Source: Candidatus Krumholzibacteriia bacterium (GTDB lineage: Bacteria > Krumholzibacteriota > Krumholzibacteria > WVZY01 > JAKEHA01). From it: a stretch of 7,138 nucleotides of DNA. The stretch lies in contig JAOTVO010000133.1 in the NCBI GenBank assembly GCA_029863355.1, positions 1 to 7,138 on the forward strand. Reading direction: 5' to 3'. The notes beneath the pieces are model-generated. The model did not search any database and was not told the DNA's origin. It worked only from the letters and a program-made list of their open reading frames with translations. The translations under genes and the position numbers were made by a program. This document shows, piece after piece, positions 1 through 5,633 of this stretch. Numbering within the stretch: position 1 is the stretch's first letter; every line of letters begins with the position of its first letter.

Positions 1-211
1 GCTCGAAGCGCAGCCGCGTGACCGCGTCGTCCAGCTCGATGTCCACGCCGAGATCGTACGAGTTGAGCTTGAGCTTGTAGCCGGGGCGCAGCGGCTCGTC
101 TTCCTGGACGCTCATGCGCAGCCAGGCCATCGGCCCCTCGATCGCGAGCTTCCAGTGCTTGTAGCGGTCCGGGTTCGTCTCGAACCCGATTCTCTCGGGA
201 CCACCGGTCAT
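1..211 (-). CDS. boxC: Benzoyl-CoA-dihydrodiol lyase BoxC, N-terminal 70 residues (runs off left edge)
   Basis: The ATG at 211-209 opens a frame that stays open to the window edge, giving 70 residues; the 3' part of the gene lies outside. I translated it by hand. It begins MTGGPERIGFETNPDRYKHW and contains PGYKLKLNSYDLGVDIEL followed by DDAVTRLRFE, a conserved N-terminal block that I recognise from BoxC, the crotonase-superfamily lyase that opens the ring of 2,3-epoxybenzoyl-CoA (after BoxA/BoxB) to 3,4-dehydroadipyl-CoA semialdehyde and formate. The start is well supported: AGGAGG lies 5 nt upstream, and the ATG overlaps the stop of the preceding dehydrogenase (ATGA at 211-208). The catalytic region is not in the window, so function rests on the N-terminal signature. 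The alternative is another enoyl-CoA hydratase-like protein, which I consider unlikely given the match in the GYKLKLNSYDLGVDIEL block. Confidence 0.88.
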   Translation of the reverse strand, partial: MTGGPERIGFETNPDRYKHWKLAIEGPMAWLRMSVQEDEPLRPGYKLKLNSYDLGVDIELDDAVTRLRFE

Positions 212-1278
212 CTCGGCCTCCTGCCCTTTCTCGTCGGTTCCTTGTTCACTTGAATGACGGCCTTGCCCAGCACGCGGCGTTCTTCCATGGCGCGGTGCGC
301 CTCGGCGATCTCCTCGAGATCGTAGACCGCGCCCACCACCGCTCGCATGCGGCCCGCGAAGACGAGACGCAGCGGCGCCATCAATTCGTTGCGCGAGCCC
401 ATGGTGGAGCCCAGGATATCGAGCTGGCGGTAGAAGACGTGCCGCAGGTCCGTCTGGGCATTGTACCCCGTGGTCGCCCCGCATGTCACCAGCCGCCCAC
501 CACGGGCCAGACTGCGCAGACTGGAGACCCACGTGTCCTCTCCTACGTAGTCGACGACCACGTCCACCCCGCGCTTGTCCGTGAGCTCGCGCACCTTGCG
601 CACGAGATCCTCCCGGGCGTAGTCGATGAGCACGTCGGCCCCGAGCTCCTCGCACAGCGCCAGCTTCTCCGCGCTGCTCGCCGCCGCCAACACGCGCGCG
701 CCCGCGACCTTCGCAATCTGGACGCACGCGATCCCCACGCCGGCGCTCGCCCCGAGGACGAGCACGGTCTCGCCGGCGCGCAGCCGTGCGCGCGTGATGA
801 GCATGCGCCAGGCGGTGACGAAGACCAGCGGGAGCGAAGCGGCGTCGGTGAAGGAGAGGTGGTCGGGGATGGGGATGGCGTTCTCGGCGGGGACGACGAT
901 GCGCTCGCAGCAGGTGCCGTTGGTCGTCTCCCCGATGAGCTGGTAGCTCAGGCAGAGCGTGGCGTCGCCGCGCACGCAGAACTCGCAGCGGCCGCAGGAG
1001 ATCGACGGGTTCATGAGTACCCGGTCGCCGGGTGCCACGTGGGTGACGCCCTCGCCCACCTCGGCCACCACTCCGGCCGCGTCGCAGCCGGGGATGTGCG
1101 GCATCGGCACCTCGATCCCGGGCATCCCCCGGCGCACGAACAGATCGATGTGGTTGAGCGAAGCCGCCGCCACGTCGATCTTGACCGTACCCGGTCGCAC
1201 CGCGGGCTCGGGCAGATCGCCTATCGTGAGCACCTCGGGACCGCCGTGTCGATCGAAGTACGCCGAGCGCATCGTCAC
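208..1278 (-). CDS. Medium-chain dehydrogenase/reductase, zinc-binding alcohol dehydrogenase/quinone oxidoreductase type
   Basis: A 356-residue NAD(P)H-dependent MDR protein of normal length. The N-terminal GroES-like domain (about 1-135) carries the structural-zinc lobe with C95, C98, C101 and C109 (SCGRCEFC then C109). The Rossmann domain follows, with GASAGVG at 176-182. The catalytic zinc ligands of classical alcohol dehydrogenases appear to be lost: the Cys46-equivalent position reads N42 in SLNHID, and the GHE-type motif reads GCD (64-66). This points to a quinone-oxidoreductase or enoyl-reductase-like chemistry rather than classical zinc alcohol oxidation. The start is a GTG overlapping the thioesterase stop (GTGA at 1278-1275); an in-frame ATG at 1272 would shorten it by two residues, and neither has a clear ribosome site. 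The C-terminus ends in a basic tail (PTRKGRRPR). The substrate is unknown; the adjacent boxC suggests an aldehyde or CoA-linked intermediate of aromatic catabolism, by inference only. Confidence 0.88.
   Translation of the reverse strand: MTMRSAYFDRHGGPEVLTIGDLPEPAVRPGTVKIDVAAASLNHIDLFVRRGMPGIEVPMPHIPGCDAAGVVAEVGEGVTHVAPGDRVLMNPSISCGRCEFCVRGDATLCLSYQLIGETTNGTCCERIVVPAENAIPIPDHLSFTDAASLPLVFVTAWRMLITRARLRAGETVLVLGASAGVGIACVQIAKVAGARVLAAASSAEKLALCEELGADVLIDYAREDLVRKVRELTDKRGVDVVVDYVGEDTWVSSLRSLARGGRLVTCGATTGYNAQTDLRHVFYRQLDILGSTMGSRNELMAPLRLVFAGRMRAVVGAVYDLEEIAEAHRAMEERRVLGKAVIQVNKEPTRKGRRPR
217..222 (-). promoter_or_regulatory. Shine-Dalgarno site of boxC (AGGAGG)
   Basis: The minus strand reads AGGAGG, then CCGAG, then the boxC ATG, a full-consensus ribosome binding site with 5-nt spacing inside the end of the upstream dehydrogenase gene. 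It decides the boxC start. It is much stronger than the sites before the other overlapping genes of this operon, which suggests that boxC is translated efficiently in its own right as well as by coupling. Confidence 0.8.
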
Positions 1279-1694
1279 CGCGCGCTCATGAAGCGCTCGA
1301 AACGCTCCCGCCAGTGGGGCGGGATGGGCAGCGAGCGAAAAGTGTCGTTGTCAACGGCCACCGTGGTGACGCGCGCGCGCGCGGAGGTCTCGCCGTCGGA
1401 CATCCGCACGACGTGATACTCCACGGTGATGGACCGCGTACCCACGTTCACCAGGCGCAGCTCCACGCGCACGTGTTCGCCGTAAGGCAGCGGCCGGCGG
1501 AACTCCGTCTCCACCCGCACGCTGGGGAAGCCGATGTTCTCGTCCACGACGAGACGGGAGTAGGGCACGCCCAGCGCCTTCTCGAACCACTCCTCGAAGG
1601 TCTGGTGGAGGTAGTGAAAGAAAACGGGATAGTAGACCACGCGCGCCTGGTCGATGTCGCCGAAGCGAACGGTGATCTCGTGCGCGAAGGTCAT
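1275..1694 (-). CDS. Hotdog-fold acyl-CoA thioesterase (4-hydroxybenzoyl-CoA thioesterase/YbgC family)
   Basis: A 139-residue single hotdog-domain protein, the usual length for this family, which hydrolyses acyl- or aroyl-CoA to free acid and CoA as a cytosolic oligomer. The N-terminal motif RFGDIDQARVVYYPVFFHYL (10-29) matches the 4-hydroxybenzoyl-CoA thioesterase signature FGDxDxAxxVxYP; D15 aligns with the catalytic Asp17 of the Pseudomonas enzyme as I remember it. The start ATG overlaps the dehydratase stop (ATGA at 1694-1691) and the stop overlaps the dehydrogenase GTG (1278-1275). The frame is open further upstream to 2003, but that extension is the shadow of the dehydratase gene. Hotdog sequence alone does not give the substrate. 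Known box-pathway clusters contain a benzoyl-CoA thioesterase, so an aroyl-CoA substrate is a reasonable inference from the boxC neighbour; a general YbgC-like acyl-CoA thioesterase is the alternative. Confidence 0.87.
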   Translation of the reverse strand: MTFAHEITVRFGDIDQARVVYYPVFFHYLHQTFEEWFEKALGVPYSRLVVDENIGFPSVRVETEFRRPLPYGEHVRVELRLVNVGTRSITVEYHVVRMSDGETSARARVTTVAVDNDTFRSLPIPPHWRERFERFMSAR

Positions 1695-2026
1695 GAGCCG
1701 TACGCCTGGTCCGCCTTGGCGGCGAGGATGAAGTCGCTCTCGGTGAGTCCGTCGATCTTGTGCGTCCAGATGGTGAGCGCCACCTTGCCCCAGGCCAGCA
1801 GGATGTCCGGGTGGTGGCCTTCGGCCTCGGCGATCTCGCCCACGCGATTGGTAAAGGCCAGCGCCCGCGCGAAATCCGGGAAGGCGTAAGCCTTCTCCAG
1901 GTGGTGCTCGTCGACCACCCGCCATCCTTCGCCCAACTGGACGCGCAGCCGCTCGACCGCTTCGCCGCGCAGCGGCGGCACGCCGCCGCGGCACGGTACG
2001 CAATGCTTGCCCGCCAGAGCGCTCAT
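1691..2026 (-). CDS. phhB: Pterin-4a-carbinolamine dehydratase (PCD/DCoH family)
   Basis: A 111-residue protein of the small PCD family, which dehydrates 4a-hydroxytetrahydropterin made by pterin-dependent aromatic amino-acid hydroxylases so that the cofactor can be recycled. The active-site signature is visible: E69-G-H71-H72-P73, then W79, W87-T-H89-K, then D98 in TESD. H71, H72 and H89 correspond to the family's catalytic histidines. The N-terminal segment with C9-x2-C12 and GGVPPL is common in bacterial members. The start ATG lies 19 nt after the sodA stop with only a weak ribosome site; the stop overlaps the thioesterase start. No phenylalanine hydroxylase is in the window, so the partner enzyme is unknown and the symbol phhB is by family only. 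A role in aromatic amino-acid breakdown would suit the downstream boxC. Confidence 0.9.
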   Translation of the reverse strand: MSALAGKHCVPCRGGVPPLRGEAVERLRVQLGEGWRVVDEHHLEKAYAFPDFARALAFTNRVGEIAEAEGHHPDILLAWGKVALTIWTHKIDGLTESDFILAAKADQAYGS

Positions 2027-2045
2027 CGGCGCACCCCGTTCCTCG

Positions 2046-2675
2046 CTAGCGGCTCGCCGCTGCGAAACGGCGGGCGACCTCTTCCCAGTTGACGACGTTC
2101 CAGAATGCCGCGACGTACTCCGGCCGGCGGTTCTGGTACTTGAGGTAGTAGGCGTGCTCCCACACGTCGAGGCCCAGGATCGGCGTGCCCGGGCACTCGG
2201 CGACGCCCTTCATCAGCGGGTTGTCCTGATTGGGCGTCGAGCATACGCAGAGCTTGCCGTCGGTATCCACGGCCAGCCACGCCCACCCGCTGCCGAAACG
2301 CGTCTTCGCGGCCGTCTCGAATTGCTCCTTGAACTTGTCCAAACCCCCGAACGTCGAGTCGATCGCGCCGGCCAGGTCGCCCTGGGGGTTGCCGCCGCCC
2401 TTCGGGGACATCACGGTCCAGAAGAGCGAATGGTTGGCGTGACCACCCGCGTTGTTGCGCAAGGCCGTGCGCACCGCTTCGGGCACGGCGCCGATTTCGG
2501 CGATGAGCGCCTCCACGGACTTGTCGGCCAGGCCGGCGTGCTTCTCGAGAGCGGCGTTGGCGTTGGTCACGTAGGCCTGGTGGTGCTTGGTGTGGTGGAT
2601 CTCCATGGTGCGCGCGTCGATGTGCGGCTCGAGGGCGTCGTAGGGGTACGGAAGCGAGGGCAGCGTGAATGCCAT
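2046..2675 (-). CDS. sodA: Superoxide dismutase, manganese type
   Basis: A 209-residue Fe/Mn-family superoxide dismutase that converts superoxide to oxygen and hydrogen peroxide; no signal peptide is seen, so it should be cytoplasmic. The four metal ligands are present: H27 (MEIHHTKHH), H82 ([10 protein letters not shown]), D170 and H174 ([11 protein letters not shown]). The metal-type markers favour manganese: G77-G78 in NNAGGHANH, and the second-sphere glutamine supplied from the C-terminal domain as Q150 in STPNQD, whereas iron enzymes carry the glutamine in the helix near position 69-77. The C-terminal [11 protein letters not shown] and FWNVVNW blocks are typical. Two cysteines (C143, C145) lie in the strand just before Q150, where the E. 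coli enzyme has Ala and Val. The start is fixed by AAGGAG 7 nt upstream. It is the first gene of the operon running to boxC. Confidence 0.96.
   Translation of the reverse strand: MAFTLPSLPYPYDALEPHIDARTMEIHHTKHHQAYVTNANAALEKHAGLADKSVEALIAEIGAVPEAVRTALRNNAGGHANHSLFWTVMSPKGGGNPQGDLAGAIDSTFGGLDKFKEQFETAAKTRFGSGWAWLAVDTDGKLCVCSTPNQDNPLMKGVAECPGTPILGLDVWEHAYYLKYQNRRPEYVAAFWNVVNWEEVARRFAAASR
2048..2061 (-). other. Small hairpin over the sodA 3' end
   Basis: The minus strand reads AGCGG CGAG CCGCT, a 5-bp stem with a 4-nt loop ending at the first base of the sodA TAG stop. There is no T-run after it, so it is not an intrinsic terminator. It might mark an mRNA processing or stability boundary between sodA and the downstream genes, but a 5-bp GC stem can arise by chance in DNA of this composition. 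Confidence 0.3.
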
Positions 2676-2682
2676 GATTGGA

Positions 2683-2688
2683 CTCCTT
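2683..2688 (-). promoter_or_regulatory. Shine-Dalgarno site of sodA (AAGGAG)
   Basis: AAGGAG sits 7 nt before the sodA ATG at 2675 on the minus strand and decides that start. The flanking bases ACTC and GAGT (ACTC-GGGAAG-GAGT) could form a 4-bp stem that hides part of the site; that pairing is weak and only a suggestion. Confidence 0.82.
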
Positions 2689-2706
2689 CCCGAGTAGATC
2701 AGGATG

Positions 2707-2722
2707 CGGCCCGGGGGGGCCG
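2707..2722 (-). other. C-rich 6-bp hairpin in the sodA leader
   Basis: The minus strand reads CGGCCC CCCC GGGCCG, a perfect 6-bp all-GC stem with a 4-C loop, about 30 nt before the sodA start. No T-run follows on either strand, so it is not an intrinsic terminator. A competing 4-bp stem, CGGT-TTGT-ACCG (2732-2721), shares its first bases. Together they give the leader two mutually exclusive folds. Regulatory meaning is unproven. Confidence 0.4.
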
Positions 2723-2756
2723 GTACAAACCGTTGTGATTAAATGAAGTAGGTGCC

Positions 2757-2774
2757 AGCCTCCGGTGCGAGGCT
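2757..2774 (-). other. Hairpin at the predicted 5' end of the sodA transcript
   Basis: The minus strand reads AGCCTC GCACCG GAGGCT, a perfect 6-bp stem with a 6-nt loop. The start of transcription predicted from the -10 box is near 2776-2775, so the stem would begin one or two bases from the 5' end of the mRNA. Known 5'-terminal stem-loops protect mRNAs from 5'-end-dependent decay; that role here is inference. Confidence 0.5.
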
Positions 2775-2782
2775 TCGCCCTC

Positions 2783-2811
2783 ATCATAGCGGAAACGGGC
2801 GGTCACGTCAA
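2783..2811 (-). promoter_or_regulatory. Sigma-70-type promoter of the sodA-boxC operon
   Basis: On the minus strand, the -35 box TTGACG (2811-2806) is followed by exactly 17 nt and the -10 box TATGAT (2788-2783), each 5 of 6 to the consensus. The predicted start of transcription is near 2776, giving a leader of about 100 nt before sodA. The local AT enrichment (2810-2830) upstream of the -35 box contrasts with the GC-rich surroundings and could serve as an UP-like element. No gene between here and the window edge is preceded by a comparable promoter or a terminator, so it probably drives sodA through boxC. Confidence 0.78.
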
Positions 2812-2857
2812 AACAGAAAATACGACCTTCCCGGTGCGCTTTGCCACTCCCCGCCGT

Positions 2858-4234
2858 TCAGGCTGCCGGGCCCAGCCGCTTCGCCACCGCGCGCGAGACG
2901 CGCGCGGCCGTCTCCACGCAGTCCCCCACCGACACGCCGCCGACGAAATTGGAGCCGAAGTGGAGGCCCGGGGTGCGCTCCTCGAGGGCGCCCAGCGCGG
3001 CCACCAGCCCGCCGTGCCCCAGCGCGTACTGCGGGATGGCGCGCCGCCAGGCGCGCACGCGCACGCAGGCGGGCTCGCCGGAGAGGCCGATTCGCCGCCC
3101 CAGCTCCTCGCGCACCAGCTCGACCACGGCGCGGTCGTCGAGGTCGGCGAGGTCGGGCTGCCGCATGCCGCCGACGAACGTGGTGAGCGCCACCATGCCT
3201 CGTGGCGCACGGCCGCCGAAGAGCGAGGAGTTGAAGATGGTGCCGAGGATGCGGCCGTCCTCCACCTCGGGCACCAGGAAGCCGAAGCCGTCCAGCGGGT
3301 GTGCCACCCGTTCGCGCGGTGCGCCGATGTAGACGCTCACCACGGGCGCGTAGGGCACCTCCCGCAGCCGCGACGAAAGCGCGGGGTCGAGCCCCGATAC
3401 CAGGCCCGCGGTGACGTCGGCCGGCGTGGTCACGACGACGGCGCGCGCTCGCAGCGTGCCCGCGCCCTCCGCTGCCACCTCCCAGCCGTCGCCGGCGCGC
3501 GCGAGCGCGGTGACCGGCGTGGAGAGGCGCAGGCGCGGGGCCAGCGCGCCGGCCAGCGACGTCACCAGCACCTCCATGCCGCCGTCGAAGGAGACCAGGC
3601 GTGGTCGCGCCTTGCCCGTGCGGCGCCGCTCGCGCATCGCGCGTATGGCTCCCTTGATGACGCTGCCGTGCACACGCTCGTAGTCGACCACGGCGGGGAA
3701 CGCCGCGCCCATGCTCAGACGCTCGGGGTCGCCCGCGTAGACGCCGGCGACGAAGGGCCCGGCCGCGTAGTCCGCCGCCTCGGGGCCGAAGCGCCGGCGC
3801 ACGAACGCGCCCACGCTCTCCTCTCCCCCGCCGGCGCTTGGGCGCACGAAGGGCTCGCGCAAGAGGCGCGCTTTGCCGCGCGCACTGAAGAGCCTCGAGC
3901 CCAGGAGGGCGGGGGGCGACATGGGCAGCGGGTGCAGCGCGCCGCCGCGCAGGATGAAGCGCTTCTTGGCTTCGTCCGACGCGACGGCGAGGCGTTCGCG
4001 CAGTCCGAGATCGGAGACGATGGCGTCGAAGGCGTCCTTGCCGTCGAGGGTGCTGTTGGGCCCGCACTCGGAGAGAAAACCGTCGCGGCTCACCGACGCG
4101 ATGACCCCGCCCGGCCGCGCGTCGCGCTCGAACACCGTCACGCGCAGGCCGGCGCACTGGAGCAAGTAGGCGCAGGCCAGACCCGAGATTCCCGCTCCGA
4201 TCACCGCGACGTCGCTGTCGGGGTGCGGCGTCAT
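2858..4234 (-). CDS. hemG: Protoporphyrinogen oxidase, HemY/HemG FAD-dependent type
   Basis: A 458-residue flavoprotein of the HemY-type protoporphyrinogen oxidase family, which oxidises protoporphyrinogen IX to protoporphyrin IX with oxygen as acceptor, forming hydrogen peroxide. The N-terminal dinucleotide fold reads VIGAGISGLACAYLLQ (11-26) with the ribose-binding acidic residue E37 and RPGG (40-43). ECGPNS (56-61), RAIPQY (398-403) and the C-terminal FAD segment SNFVGGVSVGDCVETA (428-443) are family hallmarks. The start ATG overlaps the hemN stop (ATGA, 4234-4231), which is why I reject the much longer open frame extending up to 4873; that extension is a shadow of hemN. The gene is sometimes called hemY. 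A Gram-positive-style coproporphyrinogen oxidase role is unlikely because HemN upstream supplies protoporphyrinogen. Confidence 0.94.
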   Translation of the reverse strand: MTPHPDSDVAVIGAGISGLACAYLLQCAGLRVTVFERDARPGGVIASVSRDGFLSECGPNSTLDGKDAFDAIVSDLGLRERLAVASDEAKKRFILRGGALHPLPMSPPALLGSRLFSARGKARLLREPFVRPSAGGGEESVGAFVRRRFGPEAADYAAGPFVAGVYAGDPERLSMGAAFPAVVDYERVHGSVIKGAIRAMRERRRTGKARPRLVSFDGGMEVLVTSLAGALAPRLRLSTPVTALARAGDGWEVAAEGAGTLRARAVVVTTPADVTAGLVSGLDPALSSRLREVPYAPVVSVYIGAPRERVAHPLDGFGFLVPEVEDGRILGTIFNSSLFGGRAPRGMVALTTFVGGMRQPDLADLDDRAVVELVREELGRRIGLSGEPACVRVRAWRRAIPQYALGHGGLVAALGALEERTPGLHFGSNFVGGVSVGDCVETAARVSRAVAKRLGPAA

Positions 4235-5631
4235 ACCGTGCGCGAAAAGAGGGGCTTGTCGCCGCGCATGTCGTCGAGGTAGCGGTCGAAGCACATGGCG
4301 ATGTTGCGGATCACCAGCCGCCCCATGGCGGTGACGTCGTAGCCCCCGGGGCGCGCAACCAGCAGCTCGTCGTCCGTGAAGCGTCCCAGCTTGGCGATGC
4401 TGTCGGCGAAGTACTCGTCGAACGCGATCCCGAAGCGCCGCTCGATCGCACCCTTGTCCAGCGCCATGTCGCACATCAGGCGCGTGATCACCTCGCGGCG
4501 CAGCTTGTCGTCCGCGTCGAGACGGTAGCCGGCGCGCGTGGGCAGCTTGCCCGCGTCGAGGGCGCCGTAGTAGGCGGAGAGCTTCTTGTGGTTCTGCGCG
4601 TAGACGCCGTCGAGCTGGCTGATGCCGGACATGCCGAAGGCGTAGAGGTCGCAGCCCGCCTTGGTCGAGTACCCCTGAAAGTTGCGGTGCAGCGTGCCTT
4701 CCTTTTGCGCCACGGTGAGCTCGTCGTCGGGCTTGGCGAAGTGATCCATGCCGATGTAGACGTAACCCGCCGCCGAGAGCTTCTCGATGGTCATCTTGAG
4801 GATCTCCAGCCGTGCCTCCGGGGCCGGCAGCGCGTCGGGATCGATGAGCTGCTTCTGGTGGCGCTTGAGCCACGGCACGAAGGCGAAGTTGAAGATGGCG
4901 ATGCGGTCCGGCGAGACGTCGACAATCTTGTCGATGGTGCTCGCGAATCCGTCCAGGGTCTGATGGGGCAGGCCGTAGATGAAATCGAGGTTGACGCTCT
5001 CGAAGCCCAGCTCACGGCTCCAGCGCACCGCGTCGCGCGTGACTCCCTCGGGCTGGATGCGGTTGACGGCCTCCTGCACCTTGGGGTCGAAGTCCTGCAC
5101 GCCCATGCTCACGCGGTTGAAGCCGGCCCCGCGCAGCGCGGCCAGGTGCTCGCGCGTGAGCCCCCTGGGGTCGATCTCGCAGCTCACCTCGCACGCGTCG
5201 GACCCGCCGGTCGCGAATCGGAACCGCTCGCGGATGCGCGCACCCAGCCGCGCGATCTGCTCGGGGCTCAGGTCGGTCGGCGTGCCGCCACCCCAGTGCA
5301 GCTGGACCACCTCGCGGCCGCCGTCGAGGCGCGCCGCCACGCGGTCGATCTCGCGGTCGAGGTAGGAGAGGTACTTCTCCTTCTTGTCCATGTCGCGCGT
5401 GACGAGCATCGTGCACCCGCAGAAGTAGCAGAGCTCGTCGCAGAACGGGATGTGGAAGTAGAGCGAGAGCGGCCGTTCGCGCTGCGAGACGTTGGACTCG
5501 TCGATCTCGCGCGCGAAATCGTCGGGGCCGAACGACTCGGCAAAGAGCGGCGCGGTCGGGTAGCTGGTGTAGCGCGGCCCGGGCTCGTTGTACTTGCGGA
5601 GAAGGTCGATATCGACGCGTTCGAACTGCAT
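4231..5631 (-). CDS. hemN: Oxygen-independent coproporphyrinogen III oxidase HemN (radical SAM)
   Basis: A 466-residue radical-SAM enzyme that decarboxylates two propionate side chains of coproporphyrinogen III to vinyl groups, giving protoporphyrinogen IX without oxygen. The [4Fe-4S] ligands are C64, C68 and C71 (CDELCYFC), with the extra C73 also seen in E. coli HemN. The SAM-binding GGGTP is at 114-118. SMGVQDFDPKVQEAVNRIQ (175-193) and HRNFQGYST (315-323) mark true HemN rather than the heme chaperone HemW. Length is close to E. coli HemN (457). The start is the ATG at 5631, 2 nt after the hemE stop; the frame is open back to 6648, but that part is antisense-frame shadow of hemE. Its stop overlaps the hemG start. 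The ribosome site is weak, consistent with coupling to hemE. Confidence 0.96.
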   Translation of the reverse strand: MQFERVDIDLLRKYNEPGPRYTSYPTAPLFAESFGPDDFAREIDESNVSQRERPLSLYFHIPFCDELCYFCGCTMLVTRDMDKKEKYLSYLDREIDRVAARLDGGREVVQLHWGGGTPTDLSPEQIARLGARIRERFRFATGGSDACEVSCEIDPRGLTREHLAALRGAGFNRVSMGVQDFDPKVQEAVNRIQPEGVTRDAVRWSRELGFESVNLDFIYGLPHQTLDGFASTIDKIVDVSPDRIAIFNFAFVPWLKRHQKQLIDPDALPAPEARLEILKMTIEKLSAAGYVYIGMDHFAKPDDELTVAQKEGTLHRNFQGYSTKAGCDLYAFGMSGISQLDGVYAQNHKKLSAYYGALDAGKLPTRAGYRLDADDKLRREVITRLMCDMALDKGAIERRFGIAFDEYFADSIAKLGRFTDDELLVARPGGYDVTAMGRLVIRNIAMCFDRYLDDMRGDKPLFSRTV

Positions 5632-5633
5632 GG

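Larger units (their letters stand above)
2676..2857. other. Intergenic region between hemG and sodA
   Basis: This 182-bp gap is the only sizeable non-coding stretch. It holds the sodA promoter, two leader hairpins and the ribosome site, listed separately. I see no convincing intrinsic terminator after hemG: the best candidate is a 3-bp ACC-GGGAA-GGT stem before TTTTCTGTTTT, too weak to call. Heme operon transcripts may therefore read into sodA. No tRNA, small ORF with a ribosome site or plus-strand promoter is evident. Confidence 0.6.

Noticed and set aside
250..1416. Plus-strand open frame of 388 codons opposite the dehydrogenase and thioesterase
   Set aside because: It is antisense to two coupled genes with clear family motifs. 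Its His/Arg/Ala-rich translation is typical of an antisense shadow in GC-rich DNA.
1990..2002. CxxC pair (C9, C12) at the N-terminus of the pterin dehydratase as a possible metal site
   Set aside because: A KxCxPCxGGxPPL-like lead is common in bacterial PCD proteins, so it is not unusual here.
2811..2840. Possible terminator after hemG (ACC-GGGAA-GGT followed by TTTTCTGTTTT)
   Set aside because: The stem is only 3 bp and the T-run is separated from it; the T-rich stretch is better explained as AT-rich DNA upstream of the sodA promoter.
2761..2840. Direct repeat of CGCACCGG on the minus strand on both sides of the sodA promoter
   Set aside because: Eight matching bases, GC-rich and not part of a larger symmetric site, are within chance expectation for this composition.
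2765..4282. Long plus-strand open frame of 505 codons opposite hemG
   Set aside because: It lies fully antisense to a well-supported protoporphyrinogen oxidase, has a low-complexity Arg/Ala/His-rich translation and no recognisable domain. High GC at third positions removes stop codons from the opposite strand.
4235..4873. Apparent 213-residue N-terminal extension of the protoporphyrinogen oxidase
   Set aside because: It is a shifted-frame shadow of hemN. The FAD-binding fold begins right after the ATG at 4234, which overlaps the hemN stop in the usual operon manner.
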